Made by a program: the position numbers and the translations under genes. The notes under the pieces were generated by a model, which saw nothing but the letters and a program-made list of their open reading frames with translations, was not told the origin of the DNA and searched no databases. Positions 1-7,241 of a DNA stretch of 64,000 nt are shown here, piece by piece; positions within the stretch are counted from its first letter, which is position 1; every line of letters begins with the position of its first letter. Source of the stretch: Curtobacterium aurantiacum (GTDB taxonomy: Bacteria; Actinomycetota; Actinomycetes; Actinomycetales; Microbacteriaceae); NCBI RefSeq assembly GCF_018598555.1, contig NZ_JAHEWN010000001.1, positions 62,001 to 126,000 of the forward strand, written 5' to 3'.

Positions 1-1649
1 GAGGCGAACCACACGTCGCCACCGTGCCGCCGGGCGATCTCACGTGACAACGGCAGCCCGATCCCGAGCCCGTGCACCTGCGAGACGTCCGCCGACGCGC
101 CACCGGCCGCCGACCCGCGCACGAACAGCGAGTCCGCAGCACCGACCGGAACCCCGGGCCCCGAGTCCATCACCGACAGGTGCAGCGTCGTGCCGTCGTC
201 GAGCACCTCGACCTCGACCCACGGTGAGCCGCCGTCCGGGGCGCTTCCGTCGCCGCTGAGCGCCGCCGACACCGCGTTGTCGACCAGGTTGCCGAGCACG
301 GTGGTCACGTCGCCCGGCTCGGTGATCGTCCCCTGCACGAGCGTCTCCGCCCCGATCCGCAGCAGCACCCCGCGCTCGGCGGCCTCGACGCCCTTCGCCC
401 CGAGGAACGCCTGCAGGTAGGGCTCGGTCAACCGGTCCGCGTGCTGAACGGGGTAGCGCAGCGGCCCGCGCTCCTGCACGTCCGCCAGGTACGCCTGCGC
501 CCGGGAGGTCTCGCCGATGTCGAGCAGCCCCGAGATCGCGTGCAGCCGGTTCGCGAACTCGTGCCGCTGCGCGCGGAGCGCGGTGCTCATCGCCCCGACG
601 GCGTCGAGCCGCCGGGTCAGGGCCTCGACGTCGGTCCGGTCGCGCAGGACGGCGACCCGGCCCAGGTCGCGTCCGTCGCGGAACACCGTGCGGACGTCGA
701 CGAGCAGCACCCGGTGCCCGGCGACGATCGTGGCGCTCGCCGGAGCCGCGGTGGTCACGTCCAGCATCGACCCGAGTGGCGCGGGCAGGTCGAGCGATGC
801 CACCGGACGGCCGACCGGATCGGCCAGTCCGAGCAGTCGCACGGCTTCGGGGTTGCAGACGGTGACGACCCCCGACGGCCCGATCGCGATGACGCCTTCA
901 CCGACCCCGCCGAGCACGGCCTGCTGGTTCTGCACGAGCATCACGAGCTCCTCCGGCTGCAGCCCGAGCGTCAGCCGCACCAGCCGCCGGCGGATCAGCA
1001 CCGAGGCGATCAGCGCGAGCAGGACGGCCACCAGCCCGGCACCGATCACCGGCATGCTGTCCTCGACCAGGGTGTCGTAGACGCGTGCCCGGGTGAACCC
1101 GACGCTCACCTCGCCGACGACGGCGGACTGCCGGGAGGCCCGGCTCGTCTCCGCCCCGCCAGCTGCGGGCGCGGAGACGGGCACCTTCGCCCGCGCCGAC
1201 TCACCGAGTGTTCCGCGCGCCCAGGACACGGTCTCGCGACCGGCGAGTGCGGCGTCGGGGGAGGTGCTCACCATCTCGCCGATCCGGTCGACGTCGGGAT
1301 GGGCCAGTCGGATGCCCCGGTCGTCGGTGACCACGACGAAGAGCGCCCCGGTCCGGCGCTGGGCCGCGAGTGCCGCACGCTGGACGGGTCCGTCGGCGAG
1401 GACCGCGGGGTCGAGGTCGGTGCCGTCGACGCTGAGCCGGGCGACCTCTGCGCGGACCTCGGACTGCGCAGCGACGCTCTGCGCGATCGCGAGTGCGGTC
1501 CCCTCGGCAGCGCGTTCGAGCCGGGTGACCTCGATCCGGACGAACACGGCACTGGTCAGGGCGACGACGGCGACGACCACGGCGAGCTGCAGGACGAGCA
1601 CCTGGGTAGCGAAGCGGAGCCTGGGGCGCCGTGAACGGTCGTCGGTCAC
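1..1649 (-). CDS. CitA/DcuS-family sensor histidine kinase (3' end cut off by window)
   Basis: Membrane sensor kinase that probably senses a di- or tricarboxylate outside the cell. Reading from a GTG at 1649 there are about 549 residues without a stop: a first membrane segment near residues 14-36, an extracellular ligand-sensing region (about 40-198), a second segment (199-219), a PAS-like region (about 235-345), the SpoOB-like phosphoacceptor motif QRHEFANRLH with His363, and a GHKL ATPase domain ending in GLGIGLPLSREIARRHGG, just where the window stops. The order matches the CitA/DcuS/DctS family. It is divergent from the CitMHS transporter at 1803, so it most likely controls that gene through a response regulator outside the window. 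The start is the first GTG of the frame after the intergenic region; no strong ribosome site is visible. Confidence 0.9.
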   Translation of the reverse strand, partial: MTDDRSRRPRLRFATQVLVLQLAVVVAVVALTSAVFVRIEVTRLERAAEGTALAIAQSVAAQSEVRAEVARLSVDGTDLDPAVLADGPVQRAALAAQRRTGALFVVVTDDRGIRLAHPDVDRIGEMVSTSPDAALAGRETVSWARGTLGESARAKVPVSAPAAGGAETSRASRQSAVVGEVSVGFTRARVYDTLVEDSMPVIGAGLVAVLLALIASVLIRRRLVRLTLGLQPEELVMLVQNQQAVLGGVGEGVIAIGPSGVVTVCNPEAVRLLGLADPVGRPVASLDLPAPLGSMLDVTTAAPASATIVAGHRVLLVDVRTVFRDGRDLGRVAVLRDRTDVEALTRRLDAVGAMSTALRAQRHEFANRLHAISGLLDIGETSRAQAYLADVQERGPLRYPVQHADRLTEPYLQAFLGAKGVEAAERGVLLRIGAETLVQGTITEPGDVTTVLGNLVDNAVSAALSGDGSAPDGGSPWVEVEVLDDGTTLHLSVMDSGPGVPVGAADSLFVRGSAAGGASADVSQVHGLGIGLPLSREIARRHGGDVWFA

Positions 1650-1682
1650 GACCCCAGCGTACGGAGGGTGCGCCGACCTGCT

Positions 1683-1736
1683 TGCGCACAATGCGCAGAA
1701 AGCGGTCAATGCGCGATGGTGCGCCAATGTGCAGAA
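1683..1736. promoter_or_regulatory. Three-unit 18-bp-period repeat between divergent kinase and citM
   Basis: The units CAATGCGCAGAA (1689-1700), CAATGCGCGATG (1707-1718) and CAATGTGCAGAA (1725-1736) are spaced exactly 18 bp apart, and a palindromic TGCGCA flanks the first at 1683-1688. Regular spacing in phase between a sensor kinase and a transporter suggests tandem binding sites for the cognate response regulator. The site is seen; the binding protein is inferred. Confidence 0.6.
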
Positions 1737-1802
1737 GCGCGCCGCGCCTCCAGGCCGGGTCGTAGCGTGCCCGGACTGCCAGACACGGACGAAGGAGTCC
1801 TG

Positions 1803-3296
1803 ATGCTCGTCATCCTCGGGTACGCGATGGTCCTGACCTTCATGGTCCTGATCATGACCAAGCGCATGTCGCCCATGCTCGCGCTGATCATCGTGCCGAC
1901 CGTGTTCGGGCTGTTCGCGGGGGCGGGCCTGGGGCTCGGCGACATGGTGACCGAGGCGATCGGGACGCTGGCGCCGACGGCCGCGCTCCTGATGTTCGCG
2001 ATCATGTACTTCGGCCTGATGATCGACGTCGGCCTGTTCGACCCGCTCGTCCGGTTCATCCTGCGGGTGACCGGCAACGACCCGGCGAAGATCGTGCTCG
2101 GGACAGCCCTGCTGGCGGGGGCGGTCTCGCTCGACGGCGACGGTTCGACGACGTTCATCGTGGTGACGGCCGCGATGCTGCCCATCTACCTGAAGCTCGG
2201 CATGAGCCCGGTCGTGATGACGTGCGTGGCGGGTCTGACGAACGGAACGCTCAACATCGTGCCGTGGGGCGGTCCCACCGCCCGCGCGGCCGCCGCGCTG
2301 AAGATCGACCCGACGGACATCTTCGTGCCCCTCGTGCCGTCGCTCGTGGTGGGGCTGCTGCTGTGCTTCACGTTCGCGTGGACGATGGGCCTGCGGGAGC
2401 GCAAGCGCCTCGGGCTGATCGAGTTCACCGAGGCCTCGCGGGGTGCGCGGGTGCCGGAACGGGCGAACGCTCGGGCCGGCTCACGGGTGCTCGCGGCGGT
2501 GGGCGGGACCGGCGGCGGGATGTTCACGAGCCCCACGGTCGCGCTCGGACTGCGCGGCGGGAAGGCCGACGGCCGACGTGCGGACGGCGAGGGCGTGGAC
2601 GGCGCCGGCTCGGCGGACGAGGGTGCGGGTGCCGGCACCATGGCCGAGACGATGCTCGACCCGAACCGTCCGACGCTCCGGCCGAAGCGGATCTGGTTCA
2701 ACCTGGCGCTGACCGTCGCCGTGATGGTGGCGCTCGTGATGGGCCTGCTGCCGCTGCACTTCGTGTTCATGATCGGCACGGCGATCGCCCTGCTCGTGAA
2801 CTTCCCGCAGCTCAAGCAGCAGACCGCGCAGATCGTCGCGCACGCCCCCAGCATCGTCGGTGTCGTGTCGATGGTGTTCGCCGCCGGCGTGCTGATCGGG
2901 GTGCTCGACGGCACCGGGATGGTCGCGGCGATGGCCGACTGGCTCGTCGCGGTGATCCCGGACTCGATGGGCCCGTACCTGGCGGGCATCACCGGTGTGC
3001 TGAGCATGCCGCTGACGTTCTTCATGAGCAACGACGCGTTCTACTTCGGGATCCTGCCGGTGCTGTCCGAGAGCGCCGCGGCGTACGGGATCACGCCGGC
3101 CGAGATGGCGCGCGCCTCGGTCGTCGGGCAGCCGGTGCACATGCAGAGCCCGCTCGTCCCCGCGATCCTGCTGCTGGTGTCACTGGCGAACGTGAACCTC
3201 GGTGACCACCACCGGAAGGTGCTGTGGCGGGCCGCCGTGGTCGCGATGGCGATGCTCGTGGTGGCGATCGTCGTGCGGGTCATCCCGTTCGGGTGA
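1803..3296 (+). CDS. CitMHS-family citrate (divalent metal complex) transporter
   Basis: Integral membrane symporter of the CitMHS family, which imports citrate complexed with Mg2+ or Ca2+ with protons. The 497-residue product starts at ATG 1803, preceded at a good distance by GAAGGAG (1791-1797); a longer frame upstream overlaps the regulatory repeat and is not used. Hydrophobic segments run through the N-terminal half, with the conserved-looking stretches VSLDGDGSTTFIVVTAA and LTNGTLNIVPWGGPTARAA, and again through the C-terminal half. Between the halves is a roughly 65-residue Gly/Ala/Arg-rich cytoplasmic loop (about residues 200-280) that looks expanded. The divergent sensor kinase supports a citrate-type role. 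The exact substrate and cation cannot be read from sequence. Confidence 0.88.
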   Translation: MLVILGYAMVLTFMVLIMTKRMSPMLALIIVPTVFGLFAGAGLGLGDMVTEAIGTLAPTAALLMFAIMYFGLMIDVGLFDPLVRFILRVTGNDPAKIVLGTALLAGAVSLDGDGSTTFIVVTAAMLPIYLKLGMSPVVMTCVAGLTNGTLNIVPWGGPTARAAAALKIDPTDIFVPLVPSLVVGLLLCFTFAWTMGLRERKRLGLIEFTEASRGARVPERANARAGSRVLAAVGGTGGGMFTSPTVALGLRGGKADGRRADGEGVDGAGSADEGAGAGTMAETMLDPNRPTLRPKRIWFNLALTVAVMVALVMGLLPLHFVFMIGTAIALLVNFPQLKQQTAQIVAHAPSIVGVVSMVFAAGVLIGVLDGTGMVAAMADWLVAVIPDSMGPYLAGITGVLSMPLTFFMSNDAFYFGILPVLSESAAAYGITPAEMARASVVGQPVHMQSPLVPAILLLVSLANVNLGDHHRKVLWRAAVVAMAMLVVAIVVRVIPFG

Positions 3297-3303
3297 GGCG
3301 GCG

Positions 3304-3338
3304 CTGACGGCTGACGGCTGACGGCGGACGCCTGACGG
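3304..3338. repeat. Short CTGACGG tandem repeat
   Basis: CTGACGG occurs three times head-to-tail at 3304-3324 and again at 3332-3338, between the convergent stops of the citrate transporter and the aldolase. A GC-rich self-complementary stretch follows (about 3343-3360) and may serve as a two-way terminator. Confidence 0.5.
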
Positions 3339-3358
3339 CGGGCGCCCGGCCGGCCGGC

Positions 3359-4432
3359 TCAGCCCGCGTCGAGCTCGCGCGTCAGTGCTGCGACGAAGTC
3401 GTCGACGTCCTGCTCCGAGGTGTCGTACGCGCACATCCACCGCACCTCGTTGCGGCTGGCGTCCCAGTCGTAGAACCGGAAGTGTTGCCGCAGCCGGTCG
3501 GCCACCCCGGCGGGCAGGGTCGCGAAGACGCCGTTCGCCTGGGTCTCCTGACTGAAGCCGACGCCCCGGATGCTGCCGTCGGCGATGCCCGCCTCGAGTG
3601 CTCCGCGCAGCCGGGCGGCCATGGCGTTGGCGTGCCGCGCCGAGCGCAGGTACAGGTCGTCACGCAGCAGGGCGATGAGCTGGGCGGAGACGAACCGCAT
3701 CTTCGAGGACAGCTGCATGTTCATCTTGCGCAGGTAGGGCAGGCCCTGGGACGCCACGGGGTCGAGCACGACGATCGCCTCGCCGTAGAGCATGCCGTTC
3801 TTCGTGCCGCCGAAGCTCAGCACGTCGACCCCGGCGTCGGTGGTGAAGTCGCGGAGGGGTACCCCGAGGGTCGCGGCGGCGTTGGAGACGCGGGCGCCGT
3901 CCATGTGCAGCTTCATGCCGAGCGGGTGGACGTGGTCCGCGATCGCCCGGATCTCGTCGACCGTGTAGGCGGTGCCGAGCTCGGTGGTCTGCGTGATCGA
4001 CACGACGAGCGGCTGTGCACGGTGCTCGTTGCCCCAGCCCCAGGCCTCGCGGTCGATGAGCTCGGGGGTGAGCTTGCCGTCGGGCGCCGCCACCGGCAGG
4101 AGCTTGATGCCGCCGATGCGCTCGGGTGCCCCGGCTTCGTCGGTGTTGATGTGCGCGGTCGTGGTGCACACGACCGCACCCCATCGCGGCAGCATCGACT
4201 GCAGGCCGACGACGTTCGCGCCGGTGCCGTTGAAGACCGGGAAGGCCTCCGCCCGGGAACCGAAGTGCTCCTGGACGACCTCGTGGAGGCGTGCTGTGTA
4301 GACGTCCTCGCCGTACGCGGTCTGGTGGCCGTCGTTGGCCGCGGCGATCGCGTCGAGGATCTCGGGGTGGACGCCGGCGTAGTTGTCCGAGGCGAAGCCC
4401 CGCAGGTCGAGGTCGTGCAGTCGGAGGGTCAC
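3359..4432 (-). CDS. Low-specificity L-threonine aldolase (beta-eliminating lyase fold)
   Basis: PLP enzyme that cleaves threonine or allo-threonine to glycine and acetaldehyde. The 357-residue product has the usual length. Seen: SDNYAGVHPEI at the N-terminus, the FNGTGANVVGL region, the HMDGAR motif that precedes the cofactor-binding strand, and SFGGTKNG, whose Lys should be the Schiff-base lysine. The gene starts at ATG 4432 and its stop is convergent with the citrate transporter. It stands alone, with no visible operon partner. Other members of the beta-eliminating lyase fold are possible, but the TKNG active-site motif is typical of threonine aldolases. Confidence 0.88.
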   Translation of the reverse strand: MTLRLHDLDLRGFASDNYAGVHPEILDAIAAANDGHQTAYGEDVYTARLHEVVQEHFGSRAEAFPVFNGTGANVVGLQSMLPRWGAVVCTTTAHINTDEAGAPERIGGIKLLPVAAPDGKLTPELIDREAWGWGNEHRAQPLVVSITQTTELGTAYTVDEIRAIADHVHPLGMKLHMDGARVSNAAATLGVPLRDFTTDAGVDVLSFGGTKNGMLYGEAIVVLDPVASQGLPYLRKMNMQLSSKMRFVSAQLIALLRDDLYLRSARHANAMAARLRGALEAGIADGSIRGVGFSQETQANGVFATLPAGVADRLRQHFRFYDWDASRNEVRWMCAYDTSEQDVDDFVAALTRELDAG

Positions 4433-4498
4433 CGGATCATCCTAGGTTCGCGGGGTCGACGGACGGGCGCGGGTTCCGGGGCCAACCGTCGCTCGGGT

Positions 4499-4520
4499 GT
4501 TCACCCGCGGTTCACCTGGT
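4499..4520 (+). promoter_or_regulatory. Two-unit PHO box (PhoP-type response regulator site)
   Basis: Two adjacent 11-nt direct repeats, GTTCACCCGCG (4499-4509) and GTTCACCTGGT (4510-4520), match the actinobacterial PHO-box pattern of GTTCACC repeats with an 11-nt period known from Streptomyces PhoP sites. It lies about 370 bp upstream of pstC, on the same strand. Phosphate-starvation control of the operon is the natural inference; the distance suggests a long leader or an additional site. Confidence 0.75.
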
Positions 4521-4603
4521 GTCGGGGTGCGCCAGGGGGCGGGTGCTGTTGCCGTTCGTGTGCGCGCCGAGGGTGTGCGGGCTCGGAAATGTCGAGGAAA
4601 GGT

Positions 4604-4622
4604 TAGTTCCGGGCACGAACTA
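4604..4622. repeat. Inverted repeat in the pst leader
   Basis: TAGTTC (4604-4609) and GAACTA (4617-4622) form an inverted repeat with a 7-nt spacer, about 85 bp downstream of the PHO box. It could be an operator for a second regulator or part of the core promoter; nothing else identifies it. Confidence 0.4.
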
Positions 4623-4890
4623 CCGGTCCCAACTGGGGTTCTGTGGCGCGGGCGGCTTGTGCCCCGACGGCTGTACCCCGGACCGTTCCGTCCGCCCCCG
4701 AACGGAGGGTGCGGGGACCAGAGGAACCTTGCGATCCGCTCAGGAAACCCGTCTGTTCACTTCTGAGCCGTTTCCTGGACGCCGGCTGAGGGGCATCCGT
4801 TGGGCGAGCGACTGCCAATGTGATGCCCGCCGGAACGGGAACGCAGCATCCCCCGGCGCACCCGACCTGCTGCCCCGGACCCTCCGAAGG

Positions 4891-5874
4891 ATGCCGTTGT
4901 CCACAGATTCGCCCCGCCTGCTCACGGTCGTGCGGGACCCATCGGACGTCAGGTTCCGGAACATCGCTCGTGCTGGCGGTGTCACCGTCCTCGCGATCAT
5001 GCTGCTCGTCGGCCTCTTCCTGGCCGTCCGGGCCGCGGAGGCCCTGCGTGTCGCCGGGTTCGGGTTCCTCACCACGCAGGCCTGGGACCCCGACGCCCAC
5101 CGGTTCGGCATCGCCGCCGTCCTGGTCGGCACGGTCCTGATCGCCGGTGTCGCGATCGCGTTCGCGCTGCCCCTGTCCTTGGGCACCGCGCTGTACATCA
5201 CCGAGTACGCGCCGCTGCGGATCCGCAAGGCGTTCATCGGCCTGGTCGACCTGATGGCCGCGATCCCGAGCGTCGTCTACGGGCTCTGGGGCTTCTTCTT
5301 CCTGCAGTCGCAGATCACCCCGGTGTCCCGGTGGATCTCGCAGTGGTTCGGGTGGATCCCGCTCTTCTCGGTGTCCGGCGTCGACCTCGACGACCCGCTC
5401 GCGTCGCCGACCGCGTACACGGCCTCGACCTTCATCGCGGGGATCGTCGTCGGCCTGATGATCACGCCGATCGTCACCTCGATCATGCGCGAGGTGTTCT
5501 CGCAGGCCCCGCTCGGTGAGCGCGAGGGCGCGCTCGCCCTCGGGTCGACGCGGTGGGGGATGATCCGGTCGGTCGTCCTGCCGTTCGGCCGTGGCGGCAT
5601 CATCGGCGGGACGATGCTCGGACTCGGCCGGGCGCTCGGCGAGACCATCGCGGTCTACATGATCATCTCGCCGGTGTTCGTCATCCAGCCGCACATCCTG
5701 CAGGCCGGTGCGAGCTCGGTCTCCTCGCTGATCGCCCTGCGGTACGGCGACGCGACACCGTTCGGCATGTCGGCACTCATGGCAGCGGGTCTGACGCTGT
5801 TCCTGATGACGCTGTGCATCAACTTCGCCGCGTCCGCAGTGGTCGCCCGATCGCGTTCGGGAGCGAGCAGCTAG
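4891..5874 (+). CDS. pstC: Phosphate ABC transporter permease PstC
   Basis: Membrane permease of the high-affinity phosphate importer, pairing with PstA and driven by PstB. The 327-residue product has an N-terminal membrane segment (about residues 30-50), the permease core with PLSLGTALYITEYAP and AAIPSVVYGLWG, and the ABC-interaction loop REGALALGSTRWGMIRSVVLP followed by GRALGETIAVYMI. ATG 4891 directly abuts the purine-rich GAAGG at 4886-4890, too close for normal initiation. A TTG two codons later (4897) sits 6 nt from the same GAAGG and may be the real start. It opens the operon, and pstA follows 2 nt after the stop. Confidence 0.95.
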   Translation: MPLSTDSPRLLTVVRDPSDVRFRNIARAGGVTVLAIMLLVGLFLAVRAAEALRVAGFGFLTTQAWDPDAHRFGIAAVLVGTVLIAGVAIAFALPLSLGTALYITEYAPLRIRKAFIGLVDLMAAIPSVVYGLWGFFFLQSQITPVSRWISQWFGWIPLFSVSGVDLDDPLASPTAYTASTFIAGIVVGLMITPIVTSIMREVFSQAPLGEREGALALGSTRWGMIRSVVLPFGRGGIIGGTMLGLGRALGETIAVYMIISPVFVIQPHILQAGASSVSSLIALRYGDATPFGMSALMAAGLTLFLMTLCINFAASAVVARSRSGASS

Positions 5875-5876
5875 TC

Positions 5877-7241
5877 ATGACCGACACCACCCAGGCGCCA
5901 GCGGGCGTCACGTCACCCCTGCCCACCGTCCCCCTGTCGACGCCCGTGCCGGCCAGCCCGGTGACCGCGTCGACCCCCTCCGGCTCCGGTTCCGGCACGG
6001 TCCTGCCGCGGCTCGAGCGGGGGTCCGAGCCGGACCGCGGACCCGAGGAACGCCGGTTCAGCGGCACTCGGATCAGCGACGTGCTCTGCGTCGTCGGCGC
6101 CGCGGTCGCGTCGGCCTCGGTCACGTCGATCGTCTTCACCGAGCTCGCACCGGTCTCCGGACCCATCGCGTTCGCCGCCGTCGCCTACGTGATGTTCCTG
6201 GTCTTCTACGCGCTCCTCGTCGCCACCAACGAGAGTGCGGCCGTGGTCCGTGACCGGGTCGTCTCGGCCGCGGTGCACTCGCTCGCGTTCGTCGTGGTCG
6301 CGACGCTCGTTTTCGTCGTCTCGTTCAGCGTGATCCGGGCGACCAAGGCCCTGCCGCACTGGAACTTCTACACCCAGGACATGGCGCTCACCGGGCCCCT
6401 CGACCCGATGACCTCCGGCGGCGTCCTGCACGCGGTCGCCGGGTCCCTCATCCAGATCTCGATCGCGCTCGTGATCACGGTGCCCCTCGGGGTGACCACG
6501 GCGCTGTTCCTGACCGAGGTGCCCGGGCCGTTCGCCCGGTTCGTCCGCACCATCGTCGAGGCGATGACCGCGCTGCCCTCGATCGTCGCGGGGCTCTTCA
6601 TCTACGCCAGCGTCATCGTCGGGCTCGGCTTCGACAAGTCCGGGTTCGCCGCGTCCCTGGCGATCAGCGTGATGATGCTGCCGATCATGATCCGGTCCGC
6701 CGACGTCGTGCTCCGCCTGGTGCCGTCGACGCTCAAGGAAGCGTCGATCGGGCTCGGCGCCGGGCAGTGGCAGACGGTGTGGCGGGTCGTGCTGCCCACG
6801 TCCCGCTCCGGCCTCGTCACCGCGATCATCCTCGCCACCGCGCGGGGCATCGGCGAGACGAGCCCGGTGCTGCTCACCGCCGGCTTCGCGCCCGACCTGA
6901 ACCTCGACCCGACGACCGGCCCGATGATCTCGCTGCCGCTGGCGATCTTCGAGTTCGTGAAGTCGCCCGAACCGAACATGATCGCCCGCGGCTTCGGCGC
7001 GGCCGCGGTCCTGATGTTCCTCGTGCTCGTGCTGTTCGTGATCGCCCGTGTGATCGGGTCGCAGACCGTCGCGACCCGCGAGCGCCGCAACGACCGCTTC
7101 CGCGCACTCGGCCGCCTCGTCCTGCGCTGGGTCGCCGCCGCCGAACCGGTCTGGCGCCCCGTCGGCCGCTTCGTCCGTCGGCACGCCCGACGCTACGTCC
7201 ACCCGTTCCCCACCGACGCCTCCCAGAAGGACCCCTCGTGA
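5877..7241 (+). CDS. pstA: Phosphate ABC transporter permease PstA
   Basis: Second permease subunit of the Pst importer. At 454 residues it is longer than the usual 280-300: the N-terminal 65 residues are Pro/Ser/Thr-rich and soluble, then come extra membrane segments (about 68-150) before the permease core with VPLGVTTALFLTEVPG, the loop KEASIGLGAGQWQTVWRVVLP and GIGETSPVLLTAGF. A basic C-terminal tail of about 45 residues follows the last segment. The start is ATG 5877, right after the pstC stop. Translation of pstS begins inside its stop codon. Confidence 0.93.
   Translation: MTDTTQAPAGVTSPLPTVPLSTPVPASPVTASTPSGSGSGTVLPRLERGSEPDRGPEERRFSGTRISDVLCVVGAAVASASVTSIVFTELAPVSGPIAFAAVAYVMFLVFYALLVATNESAAVVRDRVVSAAVHSLAFVVVATLVFVVSFSVIRATKALPHWNFYTQDMALTGPLDPMTSGGVLHAVAGSLIQISIALVITVPLGVTTALFLTEVPGPFARFVRTIVEAMTALPSIVAGLFIYASVIVGLGFDKSGFAASLAISVMMLPIMIRSADVVLRLVPSTLKEASIGLGAGQWQTVWRVVLPTSRSGLVTAIILATARGIGETSPVLLTAGFAPDLNLDPTTGPMISLPLAIFEFVKSPEPNMIARGFGAAAVLMFLVLVLFVIARVIGSQTVATRERRNDRFRALGRLVLRWVAAAEPVWRPVGRFVRRHARRYVHPFPTDASQKDPS

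Larger units (their letters stand above)
4433..4890. other. Regulatory region upstream of the pst operon, no gene
   Basis: This 458-bp stretch holds no convincing gene; the open frames crossing it lack family resemblance and a ribosome site. It separates divergent ltaE-like and pst transcription units and contains the PHO-box-like repeat at 4499-4520 and the inverted repeat at 4604-4622. A single confident -35/-10 pair could not be assigned. Confidence 0.7.

Noticed and set aside
441-1634. 397-codon plus-strand frame at the left edge
   Set aside because: Antisense to the CitA/DcuS-type kinase, which shows clear H-box and GHKL motifs in the other strand.
4433-4890. Riboswitch or small RNA in the pst leader
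   Set aside because: No known aptamer pattern or terminator-antiterminator pair could be recognised; only the PHO box and an inverted repeat are supportable.
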